Source of the DNA: Anaerolineae bacterium
GTDB lineage: Bacteria; Chloroflexota; Anaerolineae; Aggregatilineales; Phototrophicaceae
Length of the DNA: 50,692 bases
Assembly: GCA_022843385.1 (NCBI GenBank)
Contig: JALHNT010000053.1
Location: forward strand, 1 to 50,692
Reading direction: 5' to 3'
Under the pieces are notes generated by a model that was not told the origin of the DNA, did no database searches, and saw only the letters and a program-made list of their open reading frames with translations. Made by a program: the position numbers and the translations under genes. Positions 40,303-48,605 of this stretch are shown here, piece by piece. Position 1 is the first letter of the stretch, and each line of letters begins with the position of its first letter.

Positions 40303-42039
40303 TTATTCGCCTTCTTCGACGCACTGGGCATCGGTTACGACTTCATCGCCGTCGGCATCGATCTCCAGCATCATGATCCAGTCGCCTGGGCAGGTCAGGT
40401 CGAGTACCTGGCCCCACCAGCCCGGCTCTTCCTTGGTCGTTTCAGTGTCGGTGGGTACCGAAAGCTGGTCGGAAACGCAGCCAGGGAGTGGATACTGTGC
40501 AAAGTCGGGAACCCCATCGCCATCACAGTCGGTGACAGGATGCGGGTCAACAACTTCACTGCCTCGGCCTACGACCAGGCGTGGGCCGTCACCGCGCTCG
40601 AGTGGCGGCAATGTATCCCAGTCGGGGACACAGTTACCTCTGCCGATGTCGCGCAGGGACATCGGAGCATCGCGGCCAACGGGGAGTTCAAGCCACCAGA
40701 TGTGCTGATCGGCTTCGCAATCGCTCATCCCCTGCACTACATAATCGAATATGACGCGATTATCACCCGCCGCCGTAGCTTCACCGTACCAGCAGGCGGT
40801 ATTGTCGGGGCCCTGTTCAAGGTAAGCGCCTTCGCCATAGCAAATCGAGGTCAGGATTTCAACACAGGCGCTATCCGATGTTTCGCACCAGCAGTCGGTG
40901 ACAATGGTCGTGCCAGGTTTCACGAAACATTCCAATGCTTGCACAACCTGGTCGTCCTCCGGCACGCTGACAAGATCGTCAATGGCGACGATAGGGCCGC
41001 AGTTGCCGTAGTGTTCCGGGGCAGACAGGCGGTAGAGCATGGTGCCGTTGGTCGCCATGACACCACCGTTCGGATTGGGGTACGCCAGATTGAAGGCTGC
41101 ACCCAGGCCGCCACTCATCGCGGCGGAGATGACCGATTGATCGCTGACTGCGGCAATGGCGTTATCCGGGTTCTGAAAGAACAGCGGCGACTCGGGCGGC
41201 AGTTCATGAAGGCCATTGAGGAAGAGAACACCCCAAATCGGCGTACCTGCGGCAATCGGCTGACCCGGCGCGCTTTCAAAGTAGAAGGCACCGTAAGCGA
41301 TCGACTCATTGCCCAACTGTGCATCAAAGGCGCTGCCGTAGTACGCCGGATCATAGCCGACGGACAGATAGCAGAGGACGGGTTGTTCACCGGGATTGCC
41401 GGCAAAGTCGTCTGCTGCCCCAGTCACATCGCCACTGGTAACGACACTAACCGATAGTTGACGGCAGAGTGAGGAGAAGAGCAGAACGACTCGCGCTGAG
41501 TATCCCGTTGCGCCGGTGCTGCCCTCATAGGTCGAAAGCTGGACCCAGATATCTGTTCCAATCTGCACATAGCCATCGGCGGGATAGATCACGCCTGGGT
41601 AAAGGCTGCCAATAGGTTCGGCACTCATATCCGGTGCGCGGCGAACGTTGACACGGCTATCCTGCGCGGGTGTGACGTAGCAGCCATCGGCAGGCAGCAC
41701 CGGCGGCGCAAAGGGCGGCGCAGCCGGAGGGTCGCTGGCAGGCGGTGGCGTCACCGAAGGATCGCTGGCAGGCGTCACCATCGGGGGTTCACTGCCAGGC
41801 GGCGCAGCCGGAGGATCGCTAAGAGGCGGTGGCGGTTGTGGCGTAGCGCCTGGGCAACCACGGTTTTCACGCGTCCCTACGACAGTTGGACACAGGTCGT
41901 CTGAGTCCGGCAGACCGTCGCCGTCGGTATCGCTCACCGGAGTGGCGGTTGGCGGCGCAATGATGATTTGAGCGTTAGTGCTGCTCATGCCCATGACGAA
42001 CAAGAGCAGCAACAGCATGAAGAAACCAGTGCGTTTCAT
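40303..42039 (-). CDS. Secreted protein with TSP3 calcium repeat and SH3-like domain
   Basis: 578 residues from ATG 42039 (AAAGG 9 nt upstream); an upstream in-frame extension has no support. The signal peptide MKRTGFFMLLLLLFVMGMSS is followed by TNAQ, then a thrombospondin type-3 repeat DTDGDGLPDSDDLCP (calcium-binding) at about 35-50, a Pro/Ala/Ser-rich linker, and an SH3-like domain (about 125-190; SRVNVRRAPDMSAEPIGSLY). The remainder is Cys-rich and unrecognised, with many paired cysteines (for example CFVKPGTTIVTDCWCET). A second calcium-type motif DCDGDGVPDFAQ lies near the C-terminus. It is probably a calcium-stabilised surface or secreted protein. Confidence 0.78.
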   Translation of the reverse strand: MKRTGFFMLLLLLFVMGMSSTNAQIIIAPPTATPVSDTDGDGLPDSDDLCPTVVGTRENRGCPGATPQPPPPLSDPPAAPPGSEPPMVTPASDPSVTPPPASDPPAAPPFAPPVLPADGCYVTPAQDSRVNVRRAPDMSAEPIGSLYPGVIYPADGYVQIGTDIWVQLSTYEGSTGATGYSARVVLLFSSLCRQLSVSVVTSGDVTGAADDFAGNPGEQPVLCYLSVGYDPAYYGSAFDAQLGNESIAYGAFYFESAPGQPIAAGTPIWGVLFLNGLHELPPESPLFFQNPDNAIAAVSDQSVISAAMSGGLGAAFNLAYPNPNGGVMATNGTMLYRLSAPEHYGNCGPIVAIDDLVSVPEDDQVVQALECFVKPGTTIVTDCWCETSDSACVEILTSICYGEGAYLEQGPDNTACWYGEATAAGDNRVIFDYVVQGMSDCEADQHIWWLELPVGRDAPMSLRDIGRGNCVPDWDTLPPLERGDGPRLVVGRGSEVVDPHPVTDCDGDGVPDFAQYPLPGCVSDQLSVPTDTETTKEEPGWWGQVLDLTCPGDWIMMLEIDADGDEVVTDAQCVEEGE

Positions 42040-42084
42040 GAACGCAGACCTTTCGTTTAGTGCGGATGATGTGTTTTCGGCTGG

Positions 42085-42110
42085 CGCGAGGGGCGTTGCC
42101 ACTCCTCGCG
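42085..42110 (-). other. Intercistronic hairpin before the TSP3/SH3 gene
   Basis: CGCGAGG and CCTCGCG pair perfectly around a 12-nt loop, between the 59-residue gene and the TSP3 gene. No T-run follows. Confidence 0.45.
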
Positions 42111-42148
42111 ATTCAAGCCATTGTCGATGATGACGGGGTGATCCCGTC

Positions 42149-42328
42149 TTACTGGCAGCGCTGCGGCACGATCCCATCGGAATCGTGCGCGAAGCCCGCT
42201 TCTACTGACCATGCGCCACCGAGGGCTTGTTTGAGAATGCGATACCCGACCGCTGTGCCGTTCATCACATAGCCCTGCGGCTCATTCCAGAAGGTGATGG
42301 GGCTGGTGATAAAGCGGGAAAACTTCAT
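42149..42328 (-). CDS. Small 59-residue protein of unknown function
   Basis: It begins MKFSRFITSPITFWNEPQGY and ends in DSDGIVPQRCQ. AAGGAG lies 7 nt before the ATG, a strong ribosome-binding site, and the frame sits in the gap of a same-strand cluster, so I take it as real; a longer open frame to 42394 is less likely. It has no signal peptide or membrane helix and one Cys near the C-terminus. Not recognised. The C-terminal acidic/Gly DSDG motif faintly recalls the calcium loop in the next gene, but this may be chance. Confidence 0.5.
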   Translation of the reverse strand: MKFSRFITSPITFWNEPQGYVMNGTAVGYRILKQALGGAWSVEAGFAHDSDGIVPQRCQ

Positions 42329-42520
42329 TCGTTTGCTCCTTGAGCGATCAATGGGACGTTTCATCAAATTTGTAAATCTGATGTTGAATCCCATGCTAAG
42401 GAGTCAGCGCCTAATAAGCGCCTATTGGTCGCTCATGCTGCGCTTAGAAGAAGCGTTCTCAGATATCTTTACAATTTCTTGACAAAACGTGGTTCAGAAC
42501 CGGGGAAAGATGCTTATGGC

Positions 42521-42934
42521 CTATTCATAGGCGCTGATCGCCATCGAGGTCATCAGGTCGTAGCCGGCTATCCAGGCCGCCCGCACTTCGGGGGTGAAGT
42601 CTTCACGCAGGCACTGTTCAATCATCCAGAGCAGCGCGTCGCCTACCAGGGCATACTGCTCGCGGGTCACACCGTAATCGATGTGACGTTTGCCTAACTC
42701 ATGCAGCAGCGGCGTAACGGTACTGGCATCGTTGAGCGAGCGGATAGTAACGCCGAGCATCTGCATGATCTTCATCCCCTGCTCGGCTACATCGTCGGTC
42801 TTGAAGAGAACTTTCGTTTCAGGGGCAATTTCCCACAGCCGTTTGTAAAACAGCACGGCAGCTTCCTCAGAGGCAGGCACGAGGCGTGCAAAACTTTCAG
42901 TCAATAACCGAAACTGATCATCTGTGAGTGCCAT
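42521..42934 (-). CDS. Single-domain globin (flavohemoglobin-like), second
   Basis: 137 residues from ATG 42934 (GAGG 7 nt upstream). The proximal His is His84 in LGKRHIDYGV, with distal Tyr30 (VLFYKRLW) and Gln52 (AEQGMKIM), the same B10-Tyr/E7-Gln pair as the first globin. The two globins are paralogues, similar mainly around the haem pocket. It is the first gene of the cluster; a consensus -10 box TATAAT lies about 31 nt upstream. It binds haem, probably O2 or NO. No reductase domain is attached. Confidence 0.92.
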   Translation of the reverse strand: MALTDDQFRLLTESFARLVPASEEAAVLFYKRLWEIAPETKVLFKTDDVAEQGMKIMQMLGVTIRSLNDASTVTPLLHELGKRHIDYGVTREQYALVGDALLWMIEQCLREDFTPEVRAAWIAGYDLMTSMAISAYE

Positions 42935-42964
42935 GTCCTTACCTCGCGCAACAATGATGGCGAA

Positions 42965-42970
42965 ATTATA
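42965..42970 (-). promoter_or_regulatory. -10 box (TATAAT) of the globin cluster
   Basis: On the minus strand a perfect TATAAT lies about 31 nt before the globin ATG. The -35 is poor (TGCACC at 17 nt), so an activator such as the SARP-type regulator of the cluster may be needed. Confidence 0.5.
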
Positions 42971-43429
42971 ACACTGATGTCCGGCCCGGTGCAGCAAGTG
43001 ACAAAAGGGGACAGTCGATCATTCGATTGCTGCTTTCGATTCCAGCAACCCGTCAATAACAAGCCTCGTCATCGCCAGAGATACACCGCTGGGCAGAATA
43101 TCCCGCGAACACTTCCCTGTCAGGCGAGGTGTTTTCTGTGGGTCTGGAACACTAAGCGCCTATAGCACACGGTAGTGCAACAGGTGGTGCACAGCCCTGA
43201 AATGGTCGGTCAACTTCAGCGACATCTCTCTGCTCACCGCTGGATGAAGTCAGTGTACTTGCCGGTGATGTTGTAGTTGCCATTGAGCTCAGGCTCATCT
43301 ATGCATCCAGCGCTTGATGCACTTGAGGCGATTGAGTTGACCTTCTACCTGACGTTACTCCAAAGTTGGCAACAGGCGACATAGACTGTCTCAAAATCCC
43401 GAAGCAGGACTTTTCGTGTGCAGTACGAT
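42971..43429. other. Gap between globin cluster and C69 gene; mostly degraded sequence
   Basis: No intact gene is seen. It contains the replication-gene relic described separately, a hairpin TGCATC-CAGCGCTT-GATGCA (about 43302-43321), and an AAGCGCCTATAGCACA stretch (about 43153) that loosely matches sequence found past the end of the replication-like gene at about 30498. Confidence 0.5.
43234..43301 (-). pseudogene. Relic of the C-terminus of the replication-like gene
   Basis: Read on the minus strand this encodes EPELNGNYNITGKYTDFIQR and a TGA stop. The intact gene at 30590 ends EPERDASIYITGKYAEFIQW and TGA. The match (ITGKY.(D/E)FIQ plus stop, and the EPE start) covers about 20 codons and then stops. 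It is a truncated copy. Confidence 0.8.
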
Positions 43430-44719
43430 CTACGCGGGCATCCCCGCCAGTTCTGCCTGATGGTTGTAGTTCTGCCACGCCAAGCCGAACGCCGGGTCGC
43501 TAAAGCGCAGGTCGCTACGGCTGGATAGTTGCTTGATCCAGCGGTCGGTCGCTTCCTCGGCACGGGCAAAGCAGTAGTTGACCAGTTCCTGCTTCTCAGC
43601 AGTTGTCCCGCGCCGCACAGCCGGCACAGCGTCGATGAATTCGGCTTCGAGCGCGTCGAACTCGGCACGGATTTCTGGCATTACGTCGTCAAAATCCGCC
43701 ATTACGCGGCGGTGCAGCAGTTCATGTTTCCACCACAGCGTCTTTGTGTCGTACTGTTCGTTGGGATAGCCAATGTCTGGCAGGTCCACGCCGATAAACA
43801 CTGGTTTGAAGATGGACAGGCAGGTTCCGCTGGTGGCAGTCGCCCACGCCACTACACCATCACCGCTGATTTCCACCGCCATCGCGCTGCATGCCTGCCA
43901 CATCCGCGTTGCCCCCGGTCCCGCATGCATACAGATATTCGTCACCACTTCGCCCACTGCCGGGTTGTAATGATCGCCGTGATGCCGCAGTGCGTTAAAC
44001 GCTGTTTGCACCGAAACATGTCCCCGGTCGAGCGACATACACGCATGAGAATTGGCCGCGCGTTCGACCGAACCGAGCTTGGGAACCATATCCTTGTCGC
44101 CGTAAGTATCTGCCCAGTGAATGCGTTCTGGCAGCGAGGACAAGTCATAGTCGTCACCGATGGACAACATATTCGAGATGGAGCCAATCGAGTCCGTGAC
44201 CTTCTTAGCGACCCATTGGCGTCCTGCCGTTTCCAGTATCCACGCCTCGTTCGTGTCAGTAATCAGGTACGCGCCGTCGAAGTGCGAGTTGCCGGCCAGT
44301 TCACAGTTGCCGCCCTGCCCAAATTGTTCCAGCACGGTTGTGATTGCCTCGACAGCGCCGCGTGCCGAACGACCGCGCTCCAAGCCGATCCGCAGCATGT
44401 CGATGACCATCAAGCCATCCTGTTTTTCCTCTTTCTGAAGGGTGGTGAACACCGCCTCATTGCCGATCGCGACCCCGTGCTCGTTCACACCAATCTCGCC
44501 GCCCCATGTCCAGAACGACTTTGACATGATGAACTCATAGGTTTCTGCAACCTGAGGGATAACCACATGGGTGGCTTTGAACGCCGAACCGGGCATGTGC
44601 TTCTTGTGAGGCACGCGAACGAGTGCATGTGCCTCGTTCACCTGGCAGTCGGCGCTCTTGGCGAATACCGTCGTTTTGTTCACGGTAGCGGCGGGAAGGG
44701 CAACAAAAGAATCGCACAT
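43430..44719 (-). CDS. Peptidase family C69, secernin-like
   Basis: 429 residues from ATG 44719 (AAGGA 8 nt upstream). The sequence begins MCDSFVALPAATVNKTTVFA. Cys2 would become the N-terminal nucleophile after Met removal, as in secernin and N-terminal-nucleophile C69 dipeptidases, and this supports the start. The GNCELAGNSHFDGAYLITD segment and WILETAGRQWV are family blocks. C69 enzymes hydrolyse dipeptides or amide bonds. It is divergent from a dipeptide importer operon, so it may process peptides brought in by that system. Confidence 0.88.
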   Translation of the reverse strand: MCDSFVALPAATVNKTTVFAKSADCQVNEAHALVRVPHKKHMPGSAFKATHVVIPQVAETYEFIMSKSFWTWGGEIGVNEHGVAIGNEAVFTTLQKEEKQDGLMVIDMLRIGLERGRSARGAVEAITTVLEQFGQGGNCELAGNSHFDGAYLITDTNEAWILETAGRQWVAKKVTDSIGSISNMLSIGDDYDLSSLPERIHWADTYGDKDMVPKLGSVERAANSHACMSLDRGHVSVQTAFNALRHHGDHYNPAVGEVVTNICMHAGPGATRMWQACSAMAVEISGDGVVAWATATSGTCLSIFKPVFIGVDLPDIGYPNEQYDTKTLWWKHELLHRRVMADFDDVMPEIRAEFDALEAEFIDAVPAVRRGTTAEKQELVNYCFARAEEATDRWIKQLSSRSDLRFSDPAFGLAWQNYNHQAELAGMPA

Positions 44720-44737
44720 GCTGGTTTTCCTTGTCAA

Positions 44738-44947
44738 AATCTATTGAGAATTTCCAATAGGGTGTACACGAATCAGACAATTGTGGCAATAACTAGTGAA
44801 ACATTGTAGACTTTTCATAATGGGTGAGTCAATTGATCGAAATTCACAGTGTTTACCTCCTGAATCTTAGGTGATTTCGCTCTATTTTGATCTCCACAGC
44901 CAGTTAAACTCCACGCTTATTCGATATTTACCTTACGGAGCAAAGGC
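44738..44947. promoter_or_regulatory. Divergent control region between C69 and Dpp genes
   Basis: This 210-bp region must hold the promoters for both units. On the minus strand AGGAGG (44861-44856) is followed 8 nt later by GTG (44847-44845) and a 10-codon frame MNFDQLTHPL ending in TGA at 44815, possibly a leader peptide for the C69 gene. No promoter pair is clear. The binding-protein gene has GGAG and AAGG just before its ATG. Confidence 0.4.
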
Positions 44948-46534
44948 ATGAAGAAGATTCTTTTTCGACTTATCCCCGTGCTTTTCATCCTGGTCGCAGG
45001 TCTCGGCTTGCAGGCGATGGCTGCCCCGATTGCCCAGGAAGAATGTACCCCAACGGGTGAAGCTGTTGAGCGTGGTGGTGAACTGCGCTTCGGACGCTGG
45101 GAAGATGTGCTAACTTTCGACCCGCAGGTTCCCGGCGACAACGGCTCGATCTATCTGATCGTTCAGGTGTTTGACACCCTGATTCGCGCTGGTGAAACCG
45201 GTACTGAACTCGAACCTAGCCTGGCGGAATCCTGGGAAATCTCCGAAGATGGTTTGACCTACACGTTCTACTTGCGCGAAAACGTGATGTTCAGCAATGG
45301 GGAACCGGTCACGGCTGATGATGTGGTGTTCTCGCTGGAACGCGCGCGTGAAGATGGGCGTGGTTATGCCTTCCTCTTTGAACCATTCAATACCATTACT
45401 GCCGTAGACGAAAACACCGTCGAAATTACGCTGGATCGTGTGTTTACGCCGATGCTCTCGACGCTATCGGTATTCGCCGCTTCGATTGTTCCTAAAGCCG
45501 TTGTCGAAGCTGATCCCGATAACTTCGGCAGTGCGCCAGTCGGCAGCGGCCCCTTTATGGTGGAAGAATACACACGTGGTGAGCGTGTTGTGCTTGTCCC
45601 CAACCCATACTACTGGGAACTGGGCGCGGACTGCCAACCGCTGCCGTACCTTGACCGCATCACAGTCACTTACGCGCCGGAAAGCAACTCGCGTGTACTC
45701 GGCTTCCGCAACGGCGACTACGATGTAATCGCTATTGTGCCCTACAATGAAGCTGCCAATCTGCAAACGTTGGATGGTGTTACGGTTGAGGTCGCGCCGC
45801 TTTACCGCCTGGATTACCTGTACGTGAATCACGGGGCTGCGCCGCTGGACAACAAGGACTTCCGTCTGGCGCTCAACTATGCGACTGACCGTCAGGCGAT
45901 TCTTGACCTGGTATTCTTTGGCTTTGGCGAACTGCCCAACAGCTTCATGCCCAAGATGAATTTCCACGATCCCGACGTTCCAATGATTCCGTATGATGTG
46001 GAGAAGGCGCGTGAACTGGTAGCCTCGTCGGGCTACGACGGCACGCCCATTTCCATCCTGATCCCGGCGGGCGACGCTCCCTCCAAGCAGATCGCCACGA
46101 TTTTACAGCAGAGCTGGGCGGAAGCCGGCATCAACGGCGAATTGCAGGAGATGGAAGGTGGCGCGATTTTCGGCGAAATCGCGGCGGGGAACTACATGAC
46201 CCTGGTCAGCTACATCACCAGCGACATCAACGACGATGACGAACTGGCGACCCTGCAAGCCGACAGCAGCGCGCAAAGCGGATTCTTCTCATTCTTCAGC
46301 TTCTATGACAACCCGGAAGTCAATCAATTGCTGGCACAAGCGCGTCAAAGTAGTGACCCCGCTGAACGTGCTGAACTGTACTCGCAGGTTCAGGAAATCG
46401 TCTACTATCAGGACGGCTATAGCGTCCCCTTTAATTTCTCGCCCTACGTGAACGCTTACTACAACAACGTGCAGGGCTGGAAGAATATTGCTACCGGTTG
46501 GTGGTGGCTTCGTAAGGTCTGGTTGGATCAATAG
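44948..46534 (+). CDS. Dipeptide/oligopeptide ABC transporter binding protein (DppA/OppA family)
   Basis: 528-residue family-5 binding protein. The signal peptide MKKILFRLIPVLFILVAGLG continues to MAAPIAQEEC; no clear lipobox position is seen. Family blocks are GGELRFGRWEDVLTFDPQ, LAESWEISEDGLTYTFYLRE, PVTADDVVFSLERA and FRLALNYATDRQAI. It captures peptides outside the membrane for the permeases downstream. It is followed by a perfect 11-bp hairpin and then dppB. Confidence 0.94.
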   Translation: MKKILFRLIPVLFILVAGLGLQAMAAPIAQEECTPTGEAVERGGELRFGRWEDVLTFDPQVPGDNGSIYLIVQVFDTLIRAGETGTELEPSLAESWEISEDGLTYTFYLRENVMFSNGEPVTADDVVFSLERAREDGRGYAFLFEPFNTITAVDENTVEITLDRVFTPMLSTLSVFAASIVPKAVVEADPDNFGSAPVGSGPFMVEEYTRGERVVLVPNPYYWELGADCQPLPYLDRITVTYAPESNSRVLGFRNGDYDVIAIVPYNEAANLQTLDGVTVEVAPLYRLDYLYVNHGAAPLDNKDFRLALNYATDRQAILDLVFFGFGELPNSFMPKMNFHDPDVPMIPYDVEKARELVASSGYDGTPISILIPAGDAPSKQIATILQQSWAEAGINGELQEMEGGAIFGEIAAGNYMTLVSYITSDINDDDELATLQADSSAQSGFFSFFSFYDNPEVNQLLAQARQSSDPAERAELYSQVQEIVYYQDGYSVPFNFSPYVNAYYNNVQGWKNIATGWWWLRKVWLDQ

Positions 46535-46549
46535 CGTCAATCAAAAAGT

Positions 46550-46582
46550 TGTCCCTACACGAGGCAATCTTGTGTAGGGACA
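46550..46582 (+). other. Intercistronic hairpin between peptide-binding protein and permease
   Basis: TGTCCCTACAC and GTGTAGGGACA form a perfect 11-bp stem with an 11-nt loop, starting 15 nt past the binding-protein stop. No T-run follows. Confidence 0.7.
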
Positions 46583-46641
46583 CTGAATCGTCCGCTTGAT
46601 TTCCGAATTGCCTCCGACAGAGGTTTTCAGGACATTTCCGC

Positions 46642-47583
46642 GTGCGCCTCATCAGCTATGCCATCCGCAGATTGCTCCAAATGATCCCGGCGTTGATCGG
46701 GATCACGCTATTTGCTTTTGTCTTCATCAAATTGCTTCCCGGCGACCCAATCATGATTATGTTTGGTGGCAGAGCCAGCGAAGAAACCATCGCAGCCGGA
46801 CGCGCCAAACTGGGTCTAGATGAGCCACTGCCGACGCAGTACTGGTTGTTCATCTCTAATGCTATTCAGGGTGACCTGGGCATGTCGATCACCCAGCGCG
46901 CCCCAGTAACAACCCTCATCAGTGAACGGCTCGGCCCCTCGCTGTTTCTGGTCGCTTACGCTAGCCTCATATCGGTTGCGCTGGCGGTGCCGCTGTCGGT
47001 GATTTCTGCTCAACGAGCCGAACGACCCGTCGATCACGTGATTCGAGTGGGAGGGATGATTACCTTTGCCATGCCATCATTCTGGCTCGGTTTGCTGTTG
47101 ATTCTGTTGTTCGGCTTGATGCTCGATCTGTTCCCGATTTCGGGGTGGGGCGAGGATTTTGTCGGGCATCTCCATTCCCTGTTTCTTCCAGCGCTGTCCA
47201 TTGGCTTGTACCTCGCGCCGGTGTTGATCCAATCGCTGCGCGCCTCGCTGCTGGACGTGATGCAGGCCGAGTATGTCGAGGCAGCGAGGGCCAAAGGCTT
47301 AAGCGCCAACCGCGTTATGTGGAAACACGTCTTGCGAAATGCGCTGATCCCCACCGTGACGGTGCTGGCAGTCAACATCGGCTGGCTGATCGGCGGTACA
47401 GTAGTGGTTGAAAGCGTATTCACCATTCCTGGACTCGGTCGCCTACTGATTCAATCGGTGCTTACACGCGACTATCCAACCATCCAGGGGTTGACGCTGG
47501 TGTTCGGGCTGCTGGTCATGGTCATCAACCTGATTGCTGACCTGAGTTACGCGGTGATCGACCCGCGAGTGGTTCTGAAATAG
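46642..47583 (+). CDS. dppB: Peptide ABC transporter permease DppB-type
   Basis: 313 residues from a GTG start. It begins MRLISYAIRRLLQMIPALIG, typical of DppB/OppB. The GDPIMIMFGG loop and the coupling motif EYVEAARAKGLSANRVMWKH are present, with GGTVVVESVFTIPGLGRL near the end. About six membrane segments. It forms the dipeptide channel with DppC. Confidence 0.93.
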   Translation: MRLISYAIRRLLQMIPALIGITLFAFVFIKLLPGDPIMIMFGGRASEETIAAGRAKLGLDEPLPTQYWLFISNAIQGDLGMSITQRAPVTTLISERLGPSLFLVAYASLISVALAVPLSVISAQRAERPVDHVIRVGGMITFAMPSFWLGLLLILLFGLMLDLFPISGWGEDFVGHLHSLFLPALSIGLYLAPVLIQSLRASLLDVMQAEYVEAARAKGLSANRVMWKHVLRNALIPTVTVLAVNIGWLIGGTVVVESVFTIPGLGRLLIQSVLTRDYPTIQGLTLVFGLLVMVINLIADLSYAVIDPRVVLK

Positions 47584-47612
47584 GCTTTAGGGGCGCAAAC
47601 GAGGTTGGTGGC

Positions 47613-48503
47613 ATGAGTGTTGAAACGATCGGCGATTTAAGCGTGCCTCAGAATCGAACAAATTCCAGAAATATCTGGCGCACGGTGCGCGAGCTGCCCC
47701 TCAGCCTGAAAATTGGTGTATTCATCGTCGGACTCGTGGCGCTGGCGGGCATCTTTGCTCCGGTGCTGACTCCGTATAATCCGATTGAAGGTAACTTCCG
47801 TGCTGCGCTCGTGCCACCAAGTTGGGAACACCCGTTTGGGACGGACAATGTCGGGCGTGATGTGCTTTCGCGCGTGCTTCATGGCGCGGCAATCGACCTG
47901 CAAATCGGCTTTATCACCACCTATGTGCCATTGCTGATCGGTGTGGCGCTTGGTTCCATTGCCGGATATGTGGGCGGATGGTTCGACACGATCTTGATGC
48001 GCGTGGTCGATTTGGCAATCGCGTTTCCGTTTCTGGTACTGATTATCGTCATCCTGGCGATCCTCGGACCGGGTATTCACAATATGTATCTTGCCATCTT
48101 CCTTGTCGGCTGGACGATGTATGCACGCCTTGCCCGTGCAGAGATGCTGGTCATCCGCGAACAGGAATACATTCTGGCGGCGCGGGCGCTCGGTTACGGC
48201 AAGTGGCGTATCATCTTCCGCCACGCCCTGCCTAACCTGATCGGCTCGTCACTAGTGTTTTCGATGTCGGATTTTGTATTGAATATACTGCTGGCAGCGT
48301 CGTTGAGTTTCTTTGGGATGGGCGTGCAGCCTCCGGCACCGGAGTGGGGCGCGATTGTGGCTGATGGACGCGACTGGCTTTTGCAGGCGTGGTGGATTTC
48401 GACTCTGCCGGGCATCGCCATCATCATCACCGGACTTGGCTTGAGCCTGATTGGCGATGGTTTATCACGGATGCTCGGCGTGCGCGGCACCATTGGACAC
48501 TAA
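47613..48503 (+). CDS. dppC: Peptide ABC transporter permease DppC-type
   Basis: 296 residues. After a cytoplasmic N-terminus the first membrane helix reads IGVFIVGLVALAGIFAPVL, followed by HPFGTDNVGRDVLSRVLHGA (family signature) and the coupling loop EYILAARALGYGKWRIIFRH. It ends with GLGLSLIGDGLSRMLG. Partner of DppB. Confidence 0.93.
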   Translation: MSVETIGDLSVPQNRTNSRNIWRTVRELPLSLKIGVFIVGLVALAGIFAPVLTPYNPIEGNFRAALVPPSWEHPFGTDNVGRDVLSRVLHGAAIDLQIGFITTYVPLLIGVALGSIAGYVGGWFDTILMRVVDLAIAFPFLVLIIVILAILGPGIHNMYLAIFLVGWTMYARLARAEMLVIREQEYILAARALGYGKWRIIFRHALPNLIGSSLVFSMSDFVLNILLAASLSFFGMGVQPPAPEWGAIVADGRDWLLQAWWISTLPGIAIIITGLGLSLIGDGLSRMLGVRGTIGH

Positions 48504-48605
48504 AGGCAAGCGTGAGGTGAAAGCAATGAAGAATGAGCAAGAATCTCCTGTGCTTTCCCTAACTCCTCGTCGCTCACGCCACATACCCAAAAAGGATGTT
48601 TTGCC

